Below are positions 34,667-46,550 of a stretch of DNA of 64,000 nt, piece after piece. Position 1 is the stretch's first letter, and each line of letters starts with the position of its first letter. This DNA comes from Cristatella mucedo (Eukaryota > Bryozoa > Phylactolaemata > Cristatellidae), in contig WPIO01000233.1 of the NCBI GenBank assembly GCA_009760855.2, positions 170,212 to 234,211 of the forward strand, in the 5' to 3' direction. The notes below the pieces were generated by a model that ran no database searches, was not told the origin of the DNA, and worked only from the letters and a program-made list of their open reading frames with translations. The translations under genes were made by a program, and so were the position numbers.

Positions 34667-34779
34667 GTCTTAATGACTTGAATGTTGTATTGAACCAAAC
34701 GACTCGCTTAGCTGCTTCTAGTCAGGCTGCGTTTACGGCTTTAAAAAGTCAAATTGAGCTACTAGTATTTTTCAGTTGA
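34667..34779 (+). CDS. Candidate exon (copy 1), product unknown
   Basis: After acceptor TCTTCATGCAG a frame with two leading bases (phase 1) reads LNDLNVVLNQTTRLAASSQ and stops soon after. The duplicate at 43921 is open in the same frame and similar (IHYLKVELNRVTQMNAAS). A short helical segment is plausible; nothing recognisable. It could equally be conserved intron. Confidence 0.22.
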
Positions 34780-34904
34780 TGATTGGTAAGAAACATATTG
34801 ACTAAAATCCATCTGCGATTGATAGGGGTAACCCCCCCCCCAGAAGGAAATATTGACGTGGTTTCATCCCCACAGTTTTTCGTTTTCTTTTAGAGCGATT
34901 CAGT

Positions 34905-34983
34905 AGCGTGAATGTAAAGCGTGTAGAGAGAGATTAAGTTCTCCGAGGGTGCTTTATCAAGGGCATTATTATTATTATTATGT
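34905..34983 (+). mobile_element. LINE 3' tail only
   Basis: Only the last 60 bp of the L2-type 3' UTR (GAGAGATTAAGTTCTCCGAG, GGTGCTTTATCAAG) and a (TTA)n tail. This is an extremely 5'-truncated insertion. Confidence 0.8.
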
Positions 34984-37070
34984 TAATAATTTTTGTTTTG
35001 AGCATTCGAATGCATGAGCAATCTTTTTCTTAAAATTTTCTGCCGTTGGGTTAGCTCACAGGTAAGCATTGTGTAGGTAATGAGTACGTTTTTTAATGAT
35101 TCTGTACGGGTTGTAAACTTATTAGCTGCTAGGAAGCCGCCCTTTCAGTAACCAGTGTGTCGAAATATTTCCAATTACATTCCTACGGGTCTGATTATCC
35201 ATAACGGTTGCTTCTAATAGGTCAGCACACCGGAAGCGGACGAGGAGCCTCCTTCCAAGCGACGGCTGACGACAGAAAGTAAGAGACAGTACGGCGAAAC
35301 AAGTGCCCGCGGGTGTTCGATTCGGCAGAGGCATAACCAGCAGCGACACTGCTGCAGAAAGAACTGGTTTTATTGCAATATCCTATGAGATATCCTTGCC
35401 CTTGTTCGTAGCATGATGACGTGTTGCTTCGAGATTACCGAAACATGAGCAGTTTAAAACCTCTTCGAATACATCGATGCACGCAACCAATCGATAATAG
35501 CACTGTGAGTAGCCCAACGATTTCGTAATTTTAGACTCAACGGCTCGACTCTTTCTGGCGGTGCTTCAGAGTGGCAAGGTGTTCAGTATTTTTGTTACCA
35601 TCCTGCAACGTGCGAGAGGTCATAAAAAAGATTCCGAGGGACAACTGGTTCTTGTTTCTAGGTCACTTCAATTCAATGTTAACTTATCATTTCCAATGCA
35701 CTCTTGCCAGCATTCTCAGATGTAAGGAAACTTTTAATGATCCAACAATTAAACTAGTCTGTAAATTAATGGGAATATGCCTAAGTTTTTAGGAGCTTTA
35801 CTTTAAAGACTGGAAATCTGATCTCCCAACGGGGCTTTATTTGCAAAACACGTTTTAGGAAAGTATATATCATGAATTTCAGTACATTAATTTTCATTTT
35901 TCTCACCGCATTAGAGAGAGAGATAGAGAGAGAGAGAGAGGGCCACTCCAAGCACTGTGTTGACTTTTACGTGTCTTATTTTTGCTGTCCTCGGATATAA
36001 TCAGCACGAGAGGACTGGCTTAGCTCAAGATGTGGTGTCGCCTTTGGTCAGTGTTTTCCCATATGAAAACTTCGGTAAGCCAAAAAGAATTTCCCTGTAG
36101 CCTGAGTTCGCCCCTACAACTAATTGGCCATCCAACCCATGAACCGTTACTTAATACCCTGTTAACCAATCGTTTTGTTATTAGATCGTGCATATAAGCC
36201 TAGCATGAAGTGAACAGTAGAATGGGTGTCTTTACTTGGGTTCCCTCAAAGCTGCTTACTCAGCCTTACGGCCGCTGAATGGCACAGACTGCTTAACATT
36301 CAAGGCATAATTCCTACTTCGGCTCCCTCACTGTTTCTTTCACTGGCATTGTACCGCCCGTAAACGTATCTACCTAGGCCTGCAGTCGTACTCCGCAAGA
36401 AATTTGGAAGCATTTTCTCAGCTGTTGCGGACCTTAGAAACTTGGCCGTCCTGTAGCATCGGATCATCAGCCTCCATCATTTCAGTTGTTTTATTGTGGC
36501 TTAATGAAAATAACAGTCTTCTTCGGTAACAAGCTGTTCAAAGGAGGCCTAATTAATTCCAGCTGATTGAGACTTGGACGACTCCCTGCTCTTGTAGCTT
36601 TGAATCAACGACTAACCCGTCCGGGTACCGATTCTCGCAGAGTATATGGTGTGACACATTTTTTTAGTTGGTTCCTTTCGTTGTTCGTGGATCACTTGTC
36701 TATAAGACCTTGGGTTTTTCAATGGGTCGTCGTTGAAACCAGTAGCAATTACGATCCTGTCAAAGACCACGAGTCACAAACAGGTGGTTTACTGACCTGC
36801 TTCTAATGGTCTGACCTCGTCTATAGGTATTTTTTTGGAATTCTTTCTAAAAACTATGACTCGTTCATACCCGTTAGTAGTGTCATTTGTATGGGTGGCT
36901 GTTCTTTATCTGGTTATCACATAAAATTTCTACCCTGCTGACTGTTTTTGTGTGCTGGTCGACCTTTTCCAATCATTCCTATCTAATGCAGCCCGATTGC
37001 TCTCTTAATTTTTCTGATAATTTTTCTGATAGTATTTCTGATGTATGTGCATGGTATTATTAGCCTCGTT
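34984..37070. other. Non-coding stretch, nothing recognised
   Basis: Only an imperfect (GA)n tract at 35913-35940 stands out. No exon with credible splice sites or domain was found. Confidence 0.5.
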
Positions 37071-37610
37071 CGCCACGAAACTTAAAAAGCTTTCAGCTTA
37101 GGCCTAAATTGTGCTCAGCTTGAACACAACTTTTATAGTTTATTCCTGATTGGGTTGCATATGTTTTTTCAGGCAACATCAACGTCGTTGAATTTTATAT
37201 TTATTAAACGTGGACAGACATCCCTAAACTTAGGCTAGTGAAAGTACAAAAAATGTACTGCATTGGTGTACTGTTGAAGTTAGTTTTTCGTTGGTCGGTG
37301 CACCATCGGCCGAGCTACTGCATATACAAGCTTTGCATGTGGCATATTTTAGAGGCAGGCAGAGTTTGCATAATCCCTGTTTTAGGGCTTTATGGACTCT
37401 AGAAAGCTTAAGTCACAATTAACAGTCCAGGTTAAATTATTTCTCTGATGTGAAAGCTTATAAGAACAATTATTCGATTTTATGACCTGTCTTCACTATA
37501 TTAAGTGGTAAACTAATTAACAGTGAAATGCTAGCCATAGATGATTAAAAATCAGTATATTGTCATGTTAAAAATCTTTGTGTGAAGGAGTTCTTAGAGG
37601 ATGAAAATCA
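37070..37610. repeat. Weak duplicate of 41880-42370
   Basis: Scattered but colinear similarity: GCTTGAACAC, CGTTGGTCGGTGCA, TTTGCATAATCCCTGTTTT and CATAGATGATTAAAAATC against matching words at 41895, 42075, 42155 and 42325. Old and uncertain. Confidence 0.4.
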
Positions 37611-40555
37611 CCTCCACTTGGGTTAACCCCTTTACGATTATCATCGATGTGATATGGCTTGCTGAATCGCTCTGTTGCAACACAGATCATTGTCTGTGCT
37701 TATTTCCTATATCTTAATGGCCACTATGCCCCTCACTCCTCTTTGGTTGCCACACTCAAATGTTGGCTGCAATCCCCATTTAGCAAATAAATTAAGAACT
37801 TCTGAAGGTATCTAATTAGAATATTTAGTTAGAAATTTGAATTGCGAAAATACCTGCATTAGAATTTTTAGATTTTAGTAAGTAGTTCTAGCATGAGCAA
37901 ACTCTAGTGAGATCTTTATATTGTTTACTCCTCATCACCCTCCCTGGGTAATGCTAATATGCTAATAATAGTCACAAACTTCTGCTATCCCGATGAGTGC
38001 AGGCTTATTATTTTCAGTCTGATCTTGAGAAACAAGGTCACATGCTTGCTCTCCATTTGTCTTAACATAAATTACCTCTTACTATTTTAGCCATTCGGCT
38101 TCAGAAACCTCGAGATACTTTCCTACTTACTGGAAAGAAGTTTGCCTCGATCTTAAAACTCATTATTATGTACTTCTTGGCCTCTCTCTGCAAAAGCTTA
38201 GTTATATTCGTTAGTCAGTAAAATCTATAAAAAAAATGTAAAATTTCGCACAAGACCTAGATTTACGAGATAAACTTACTTTCTTTAGGAATGAGTTACA
38301 ATTCTGAGTGGCTAAAGATTGAATTTTACATGTACTTTCCAGAAATTTTTCCAGTCCTTTGTCGTGCACTGAGGTGTCAAAATGGTTTCTTAAATTGTTT
38401 TTATATCTCACTTGCCCATATTATAGGAATGTGTGTTCAATGGGCTCCGAGATAATCTTCCATACATCTACACTAATAAAATCCAGCTGAAATATGCCTG
38501 AAATGCTATATCTAAATTAATAGCCGACAGAATGTTCTATCCAAAAAATTACTCATCGTGTAGCTTCTACGAGAGAAAGGCTTATCAGAACTTGAAAAGT
38601 CACAGAATGTCCGTTACCGGCTGCAGCTTAACGATTTAACAAACAAATTCACCGTTAAAGTGGATTAAGCCAGTAATTGCTAACCTTTTTCTTTTGCTGT
38701 AGGGCCAATTGACATATGGAGCTTCTTTTTTATTAAATATTTATGCCCAGATATCTTAATGCTGGCCAGCAATGCTGTCGGTGCAGTGCTAAAATCTTGC
38801 CTTCGATTTCTCCAAAAGTAATGTCATTTCATCAGAATGAGTTACTAGGTAATTTGGATACAGTCTGATTAGTGCTCGGTGCAGCATTGTTGCACTTTAT
38901 GTTTAGTAAGACTTAGGTATCGGTTGTAACTGACTGACCGAATTTGTTATAGGGCGAGACTTTGGGTATTTAATTCATTAAGATAGAGAACAAGTCGCCT
39001 GCGTTGGGTAATCAGTGATGGTGATGAAGCAAATTAACTACAGCTTTTTCTTAAAGCCATCTTGACCGAACTTTAGTGATGCAAGAAGTCCATATACTTC
39101 CAGTAGCTGAGCAGCTGATAAAGCCAGCATTCAAATTGCACCAAAGTTCTCGACAATTAACGGTCTTGCTACTTTCTAGTTGATGAAATAAAGTTCTCGG
39201 AGCAACTGGAAACCAAACTGGAACACGATGCAGAATAATTTTGGCTAGAGCCTATTGTTTATATTGTGTAAGCCGAAATGTCGTCTTGAGTTGACCTTGA
39301 AGAAATCAGTTCGCAATAAGTAAAATACTCTAAAATAACAGGAAGCTTCGACGGACGTTGGATTATGTAGGACCGCCTTTATCGGCCTGTAGCTAATGCC
39401 CAAGCCTTGAATTTCAAAAATGTGTTCAAATCCCCCAACGTAATAACAATTTATTACGTTTTACATTAGAGTACTTCATCAACATGGTGTATGTGTCGTA
39501 TTTACTTATCATTTTCACGCCAATTCTTGCGATTATCTATCCTAACTAAGGTCTCTGGTTCTTGCTGGGTATTACTCCCTTACATCTGGTTGGTTACTGA
39601 CACTTATTCTGCTGACTAACCAATCCAGAACTTACTGTGAGTGCCTCCCCTAACACTAATTTTTTGTGATCAGCTCACATACCAGCGAACTTGTTCACGA
39701 ATGGGGAGTGTCATGAGTCGTTTTTTAGTTGACAGACTCAACTACTAGCATTAGCTAGCTCGTAGTATCGAAAAAGTACGATGCCTTTTTACATAGAGAC
39801 TGTCGGTATCTAATCTTTTTGCTCTCGGGTACATGATGACTCTGCTACTTCTAAAAAAACTTCAATATCCTTCGATATTATCAATTGTTGCCTATGCTCA
39901 TACGTCCACAAGTCCTTTGCTGTTACTTCTACCTCTCTTACAGGCTCTGCATTCAATTATTATAACCAAGAAGTTTAACTTACCCAGTTTTGATGGATTA
40001 AGATGGTTCACTGCAGAATGGTCACTTTTTATTTCCTGCCATATTTGCAGGGAGGAAGACCTAGAAACCCTACTTCTCTTTCCAGTAGTTTTTTGTAAGT
40101 TGTGCTGCACTACTTGTTTTTCTAGTCAGCAAAGCTGAGGCAACGCACCGAGTTGTAGTAGGTCGACTTTTAAACAGAGCATGGCACTCTCATAACCGCA
40201 ATTGGTATAGATAGGTATAGTTTGGTTCAGATAGAGCTGATTAGTGGACTTGAGTAATTAATATTATTAGCCTAATTAATTGGCTAAATATTTCCTCATA
40301 GGAGTCGCTCGCCATCGGAGAGTAATTTTAAGTAGGTATTTTTCCTGTTTATGGCACTTGTAGCCCAAAGCAGTCAGTGCTTGAAATTTCTGTTAACTGC
40401 CCCTATGCTTCGGTTCAAAGCAATGACCAATAATGACTTAGGGAGCTACAATATGTGTATATGTATGCATGCCCTCATATCTATTGGTATATAGGTAAAT
40501 CAAGGTATTTTCCATCAATTTTGCTGACTAATGGCAGTTGCTACTTTCATACCAT
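37611..40555. other. Non-coding stretch, nothing recognised
   Basis: AT-rich intron-like or intergenic DNA. No LINE, SINE, exon or RNA gene could be supported. The open frame at 39833-40138 has no domain. Confidence 0.5.
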
Positions 40556-40557
40556 TC

Positions 40558-41103
40558 CATGTGTCGCAGTTGCCACGTTGCACCACTTATCGCCGACCTG
40601 CACTGGCTACCAGTCAAGCAACGGATTGACTTCAAGGTTTAGTCGCTCACTTTTAGGTTACTTCATTCTTTGGATCCAGCCTATCTCTCAGATATACTCC
40701 CCCATCAGGCGAAGCATCGTACCACCTACTTTTCGGAATCTAACAGTCTACTAATTCCTCGTACAAACATCAAATTCAATGAAGATCGTGCATTTAGTTC
40801 GTATGTACCACATTTAAAAAGAACTTAAAGACACAACTATTTGGGACAGCATTTAGTGGGTCATTTGATTCATCCTTGATGTGCTTATGTGTGCTGACAC
40901 TGTGCATGCTGCCACTAACCACATTTGCATGCTGACCCTGTGCATGTCACTACAAACCATGTTATTCATTTTGTTCGTTTATCAAGCATTATGTTACTCT
41001 CCATTCAATTGCATTTCCCTTTGCAGCAAATGTAAAGTGCCTATAGAGAGATTGAGTTCCCCGAGGTCGCTTTATCGAGTGCATTATTATTATTATTATT
41101 ATT
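40558..41103 (+). mobile_element. L2/CR1-type LINE, 3' fragment
   Basis: Begins abruptly at TGTCGCAGTTGCCACGTTGC (RT C-terminal region HITPL..DLHWLPVK in decayed form), includes a deletion near 40800 and runs through the full 3' UTR to a (TTA)n tail at 41083-41103. 5'-truncated and frameshifted. Confidence 0.88.
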
Positions 41104-41879
41104 ACTACTATCATGCATTCTCATATGTAAATTCCAAATCAAGTACTTAACAGCTTTGATAGTTTTATTGAGTCAGGATGGCTTACTGATTACTTGGGTC
41201 GATCATAGCTTGTAGCACATTCCGCCAGTATTGCTTTATAGGCACTTCCTAAAATTAGTGATGCAGCTAATAGATAGAGAAATGCAAGGTTGCTTTGCCT
41301 AAATTTAAAGATCCCTTTAAAACTATGTCACTAAGCTGAGAGCATTAAACTTAAGGAAAGTCTCGGCTCCCATTACCAACTAGTTATCTTTAAAAGTTAT
41401 TTTCTTACTTAATATGTCACTCTCATTATTTCCTTAGCTGTCTAGGATAGCTTAGTTTTGGACACCATTATGTAGATATTCACTATTTGTTTCTTTAACG
41501 GTTGCTGTTCAGCCGAGGTGCATGAAGACGTGTGTCAATACATCATGGTAATGAGTATGGGCAATCAAGTTCTGCCCTTATGTATGGTAGCTTTTCATTC
41601 GTACAGCTTTGCGTTGGCACAGCCTAGTTTTGATGAATACTTCACCTAGTCGTACCACTGCAGCCGAGGCTAACGGTACAGTTTGGACTGATTTTTCAAG
41701 TACTTAGTTTTTCCTATCATTTTATCTACATTCCCTCGCTGCATCGGTATATCCAGCATTGCAGCTGCTTAAAATTATTGGTAGGTATGCAAAGAAAGCT
41801 TTGCTCCATGTTAACGTTAACCTCACATTAATCTTTGAGTTCAGCATTAGACCGTACTGCTCTCATTCTTCAATAAATG

Positions 41880-42370
41880 AAATTTGTTTACCTAGACTTG
41901 AACACTACTGGAGTATTTCATGTCTGATTTCTGTTGGGCTTGTTGCTTTATACATCCTCAAAGTTTGTCGGCTTTAATTTGCAATCATATACGAAGTTTA
42001 CGATACTAAAAGCAGATCTAAAGTATTGCAGTAGCGTATGGCCTGGGATAGTTGAACTTTTATTTGAAACTCCCCGTTGGTCCGTGCAGTATTTGTTGAA
42101 TTTTTGGAACTTACAAAGCCTTGCATTTGGTGTACTTCCATGATAGTATAAATCTGCATAATCACTGTTTTCATGCTTACTTTGGCTAGTAATTGTCTGT
42201 TGAAATTCAAGATCCAAAATCTGCAAACCTCATTCTAATGTAAATAAGCCGAACACATGTTTGAGTTATGAACCTATATGCTTTCGATTTTTTAGCTATT
42301 ATCGTTAAGCAACAACATGCTGCCTATAGATGATTCAGAATCCAAGTATCGAAACTTTCCATGACCTTTG
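41880..42370. repeat. Weak duplicate of 37070-37610
   Basis: Partner of the segment described at 37 kb. It lies directly upstream of the micro-exon module copy 2. Confidence 0.4.
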
Positions 42371-42527
42371 TCTGCAGGACCGATTAGAATAGGTACATCA
42401 CTACATGCTCAAAGTGCCTGCTCTGACCAACAACTGCCCAATATCATTAAAATCGGTAGTCAGAGTACGGTGTGCCCTTGCAGTGTACTGATTGCTTAAC
42501 TGAAAAATGATGCTTTTATCATTCTAG

Positions 42528-42565
42528 CTAATGCAAGAACAAGCAAACCAAGTGTAACTGTAAGG
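42528..42565 (+). CDS. Candidate 38-nt micro-exon (copy 2)
   Basis: Acceptor CATTCTAG, donor GTGAGT, phase 1 in and phase 0 out, reading NARTSKPSVTVR. Same length and phases as 32895-32932. Other frames contain a stop in this copy, so the shared open frame is informative, though short. Confidence 0.35.
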
Positions 42566-43284
42566 GTGAGTATTCGAATCTGCATGGCGCCTGCCCGTTG
42601 ACGAAATTGTGCTTGAACAACTTTCTGAATGCTAGCAGTCGTTGCTATACTTGCATACATTTATAGTTATTTTAGTTGTTTATTATTTATTTACCTTACT
42701 TATTATTTCATGTCGTGGAAAATATGCAATTCCTAGGTGCTGCAGCAATATTCACTTGCATTAGCATCTTGATTCGAATGTTTAATAATCGCAGACTTCT
42801 GGCTCAACAATCAGCTAGACCTAGGAGTGTGGTGTAAAGCTTAAAATATCTACCTCATTCAGTCGGCTATTGCATAAATCTATGCTTACCGTTTACAATT
42901 CTGCTTAAGCAAATCAGCTAATTCTGCAAATTTGACTAAACTTGTGGTGTCCTTTTATTCATCAAGAGTTGGCTTACCTTGGTAATAACACAGAAACTAC
43001 ATGCCGTATTTTGTACTAGCACACGTTGCTGCTGTGCTGAAGTTACTTGAAATGGTAAAAGCTTTTGGGAGACCAAAACTTCAAACTATTCATGGGCTTT
43101 TCCTGTGGCCAGTTTAACGACGAGGTGCCGGTATCTGTTTCTGCCCTTGAGTCGAGCTGCTCAGTTTTTTTGCTGGGTTGAAGTTTGAAATGCCAGAAAG
43201 GACTAACTAGCTTGGGGCAAGACAGTCTTACCTCTTCTTTGTGGAGCTCAACTGCAGTCGCCAACGGGCTTTGTTGAGGCGTTA

Positions 43285-43440
43285 TAGCCCAGGAGGTAAG
43301 GTGCTCGCTCTTTACGACCGAAGTTATTGGTTCAAACTGCAGTTTGGCAATCCTATATTGCCAACTGCAAGCTATGGCGACAGCTGCACAGGCTCTTCCA
43401 TAACTATACAAGTGATATCAGTTCTATCAGCTGAGATTCT
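43285..43440 (+). mobile_element. tRNA-derived SINE (family 2)
   Basis: Shares head and body with 26955-27110 (GGTAAGGTGCTCGC, TTGGTTCAAACTGC, GGCTCTTCCATAACTATAC). It is missing from the corresponding place in the duplicate at 34.2 kb, so it arrived after the duplication. Confidence 0.68.
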
Positions 43441-43588
43441 GCTTATCAATGATTGACTCTAGGGTATATTTTTTAATTTGTTGTAAGCATAGATAGTTCT
43501 AGATATTCTATAATACTTGAGCTTCGCAGGATACTTGTAATGGCGATCGAAGCGATCCGGAGGAATTGAACTGCCCTTATTACTTCAG

Positions 43589-43743
43589 GTGAAGAGAGAC
43601 CAGTAAGACAGAAGGTGATGGGCGTGGTCATTGAAAACGATTACACAGCTTTGAGACGAAAGGTTGGAATAGCAGTTGCAGCTAACATGGTCGTCTGTAT
43701 TATGCTTGAATTGCTTTTAGAAATTCATCCTGCTATGCATGAA
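43589..43743 (+). CDS. Candidate exon: first half of a CARD-like death fold
   Basis: 155 nt between acceptor TTACTTCAG and donor GTAAGA. Two leading bases then 51 codons (phase 1 in, phase 0 out), the same phases as the CARD exon at 49756-49898. The peptide (EERPVRQKVMGVVIENDYTA, then LRRKVGIAVAANMVV, ending HPAMHE) has the look of the first helices of a CARD: an NDYTALRRK helix followed by a second helix and an acidic end. I do not see a matching second-half exon nearby, and the duplicate at 34.4-34.5 kb is degenerate. Possibly a relic or alternative exon. Confidence 0.35.
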
Positions 43744-43920
43744 GTAAGAAACACATCTACGTGCTTCATCAAACATTTATTTTGCTTACTGGTAGTTCAG
43801 AAGTGCTTAGCTCTGAGCTAGGCTTGTTGATAATAAGCTCTTCGTTATACTACATTGTGCAGTTGTATTCTTTCGTTGACGGCTTTGCCTACCTATTCTT
43901 ATCATGACCACTTTATGTAG

Positions 43921-44153
43921 GCATACATTACTTGAAAGTTGAGTTGAACCGAGTGACTCAAATGAATGCAGCTTCAAAACCTCTACGGCTTTGGGATGGC
44001 AAATTGACCTGCTGGCGATGGTTGGTTGAGGCTTGGGAAGTCGTGATTAAAATCTTCCTTGGTGGACAGAAGTTGTGTCTGAGAAAAAATATGGACGCAG
44101 TTTCATTACTCATGCTTGTGCAGCTTTTTTTGAGCGATTGGGTATTTTTATAA
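43921..44153 (+). CDS. Candidate exon (copy 2), product unknown
   Basis: After acceptor CTTTATGTAG a phase-1 frame runs for 76 codons to a TAA. It begins IHYLKVELNRVTQMNAASKP and includes a tryptophan-rich part (LWDGKLTCWRWLVEAW). Its first 20 codons match the copy at 34667. No domain recognised; a chance frame remains possible. Confidence 0.25.
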
Positions 44154-45029
44154 TGTTTTGAGCTATTAAATGTAGGAGAAAATGTTTGGAGAAGGTTCGG
44201 CCGATAGATTAGCTCATGTTTAAGTATTATGCAGTTATTGAGCTCTTTTTGATCGTTATGTTAGACTGTCAATCTAGTACCAGCTAGTTAAACCGCTTCA
44301 ACTGTATAGATTCCGCTTTAGTTGCCATAGTAAAACCACACCTCCAAGTGTAGCCGTTGTATTCTGATTACTCTTTACGGTTGCATCTGCTAGGTTCTTC
44401 ATACGGATGCTACAGCTTCACGTCTTGATCAAGCTGACCTCTGGTGAGTATTGTATCTTTGAAGGTTACAGACCTTGGCTCCAAAACGAACATAGGCTGC
44501 AACTCACTAAAAGGTAGTTTTACCTCCCGGAGATTTAGAATGCTGGCGTTTAGATAGGCTATTAACTACTTTAACCACGTGTTTCCTTTAGCAAAAAGTG
44601 TCATTAAATGCTGAAACCGTCTTTTGTGATACAATTCCGATAGCCCGTGGAGACTGAGTTCTACAATAAGTTAAGTTATGTAAAGTGTCTTCGCCTATAA
44701 CTCTACAAAGCCTAAAAAACAATGTGGGTGTTACTCTGGAGAGTTTAGTATAGGTCACTTACAACCTAAGCGGCTTTTGGTACATATTCAAGAGCTAAGA
44801 GACTTCATCTCACCCAAAAAAAGAGAAAGTGAGAAGCATAGCTAATTCGGGATGTAAGTTGTAGTAGTGAGTAGTAAGGAAGTAACAGTTTATGACGGAT
44901 GGACAGGATATGCCATAGTCGGCAGCAGATTAGTTAGTGCATTGGAATTGTTGACTTGAGGTCACCGTCTAGGACCTGCAGAGAAAAACGTTTTGTCACT
45001 GGCAGTCTTTAAGCTGAGAAATGGAACAG
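44154..45029. other. Non-coding stretch, nothing recognised
   Basis: No exon, RNA or repeat signal could be supported. Confidence 0.5.
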
Positions 45030-45430
45030 CTATTATATTTTCCAACGGGACCCGAGTGCACGAGGAGGCCGAAACTGATGCAGCAGTTCAGGTAGTGGTG
45101 GACGAGCAAAGCCAGGAATGGCCTTGTGGGTCGGTGTAAAAACTTTGCTCTTTATCTCTTGATTAATCAGCAGCCATCCCAGCTCTTTTAGCAATGGAGA
45201 CATATAGTCAAACCTCTGGGATTTGCTAGCCTTGCAACCATATTCATAGCCAGCTGCAGTGGCCTTGTTGCTTTGAGCTTGAGTTCGGGCCAAATGCCGT
45301 TCACTCCAGCTATTTGTAGACTTATAAGACTCGAATGAATATCCCTTGATCTAAGAGCAGGATTGACTAGCTTAGCTAGACAATGGCCGCCTCTGAGGTT
45401 CAATGGCCTCAGATGGCCTATCATCTATCT
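45030..45430 (-). mobile_element. L2-like LINE fragment (family 2)
   Basis: The minus frame 45033-45293 reads RFDYMSPLLKELGWLLINQE, then VFTPTHKAIPGFARPPLPEL and LLHQFRPPRALGS: the C-terminal region of an L2-type RT ORF (family pattern HVSPLLKELHWLPIxxRI ... THKALHGLAPxYLSELL). Different from the main LINE family of this window. Truncated at both ends. Confidence 0.82.
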
Positions 45431-45970
45431 CTTACTTCTTAGCTAGAAACAATGTGATAGGCAGTCTTATATGTACCGTTGACAAAGTAAATGGAAGCCG
45501 TAATCTAAAAATCGTGTTTTATGACTATCGCCGATACGTGACTTCTTGTGTTTCTGCTGAGTTTTTATTGCGCTTGTGAGTGTAAGATAATAATAATAGC
45601 AGTTATAAATCTACCAATTCGACATTGTTTAGTATTTCCTGAGAATAAATCCCTTTATCGGCAGCCAACCTGCACTGGATATGAATGTATCAATTGGTCG
45701 GAAACGAACTACCCGATATCAGCTGGCACAAGCAGAGACGAGTACGATTGGTTGCATTATCGATAAAAGGCCTAAATACTCAAGTATCTTTCTTGTTGGC
45801 TTTTAGGAATTTTGGGATGGGATAGCCTCCCCGATTCCCCACCAAAGCTGGGAGGGCGGACTTTGGAAATATCCCATGTTACAGCCTTTACTCAAGACTT
45901 AAACAGATTAGCAGTCTATGCTTGACCTTCGCAATATCATTACCCTTTGAATTCATTGCAGGCGAATCCA
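45431..45970. other. Non-coding stretch, nothing recognised
   Basis: A short ORF (45548-45766) has no known features. GC-rich words near 45830 are not repeated elsewhere in the window. Confidence 0.5.
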
Positions 45971-45984
45971 ATAACAAGTAATAC

Positions 45985-46123
45985 ATTTGATAAAGCGCCC
46001 CCAGAGAACTCAATCTCTTTCTAGGTACTTTAAATTTGCTGGAAAGGAAACGGGATCGAATGGTGAGTAGTGGCATGCTTGATAAACAAGATGAATAACA
46101 TGGTTAGGGGTGACATGTACAGG
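45985..46123 (-). mobile_element. LINE 3' UTR fragment
   Basis: Minus-strand tail (TTTGATAAAGCGCCC, GAGAACTCAATCTCTTTCTAG) and 3' UTR up to GGTTAGGGGTGACATGTACA, then truncated. Confidence 0.85.
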
Positions 46124-46550
46124 GCTTTTTGATCAATTACTCTAAAAAAAAGAAATATTTTTTCCAGTTGACTTGGCTTTGTAGTAAAACTTGGAGGGGC
46201 CACATACAATTGCTTAACAGTGCATTTTTAAGTTGTGGATATGCGAGCTAGTTGCAATGGGAGCAGGTTCGAGGCGGTGCTGATCTGTCTACCTTTTTCA
46301 TTTATCCCATTGGTTTTTTGGGTTAAAAGTCTGAAGCAAGCAATCGAGCAAGTAGAGCATGCTATTAAAGTCTTTGGAATATTTGGAAGCTTTTGGACCT
46401 TGTCACAAAACTTATGGTGATTGCAACAAGTGGGAAAGCTAATCGGCGTTCGGAAAATAAGTTAATATAACATTTGTCCTACATCGAGAGATAGGAGAAT
46501 ATAAACTCAGTCAAAAACAGGATAAGACCAGCAATGGCAGACGTTTACAA
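46124..46550. other. Non-coding stretch, nothing recognised
   Basis: Lies between two LINE fragments. The open frame at 46235-46420 has no domain. Confidence 0.45.

Larger units (their letters stand above)
32880..34800. repeat. Local duplication (micro-exon module), copy 1
   Basis: Colinear with 42510-44060: the micro-exon, then TGGTGCCTGCTCGTTGAC, GCTGCTGTGC, AGGTGCCCGTATG, GAAATTCA..GC.TGC.T and a block ending TTTACCTACCTAT. Copy 1 has a LINE insertion (33485-33975) that copy 2 lacks. Copy 2 has a SINE (43285-43440) that copy 1 lacks. Confidence 0.7.
42510..44060. repeat. Local duplication (micro-exon module), copy 2
   Basis: Partner of 32880-34800. This copy keeps all three candidate exons open (42528, 43589, 43921), whereas copy 1 keeps the first and third but not the CARD-like one. 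It lacks the LINE insertion of copy 1, which shows the order of events. Confidence 0.7.
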
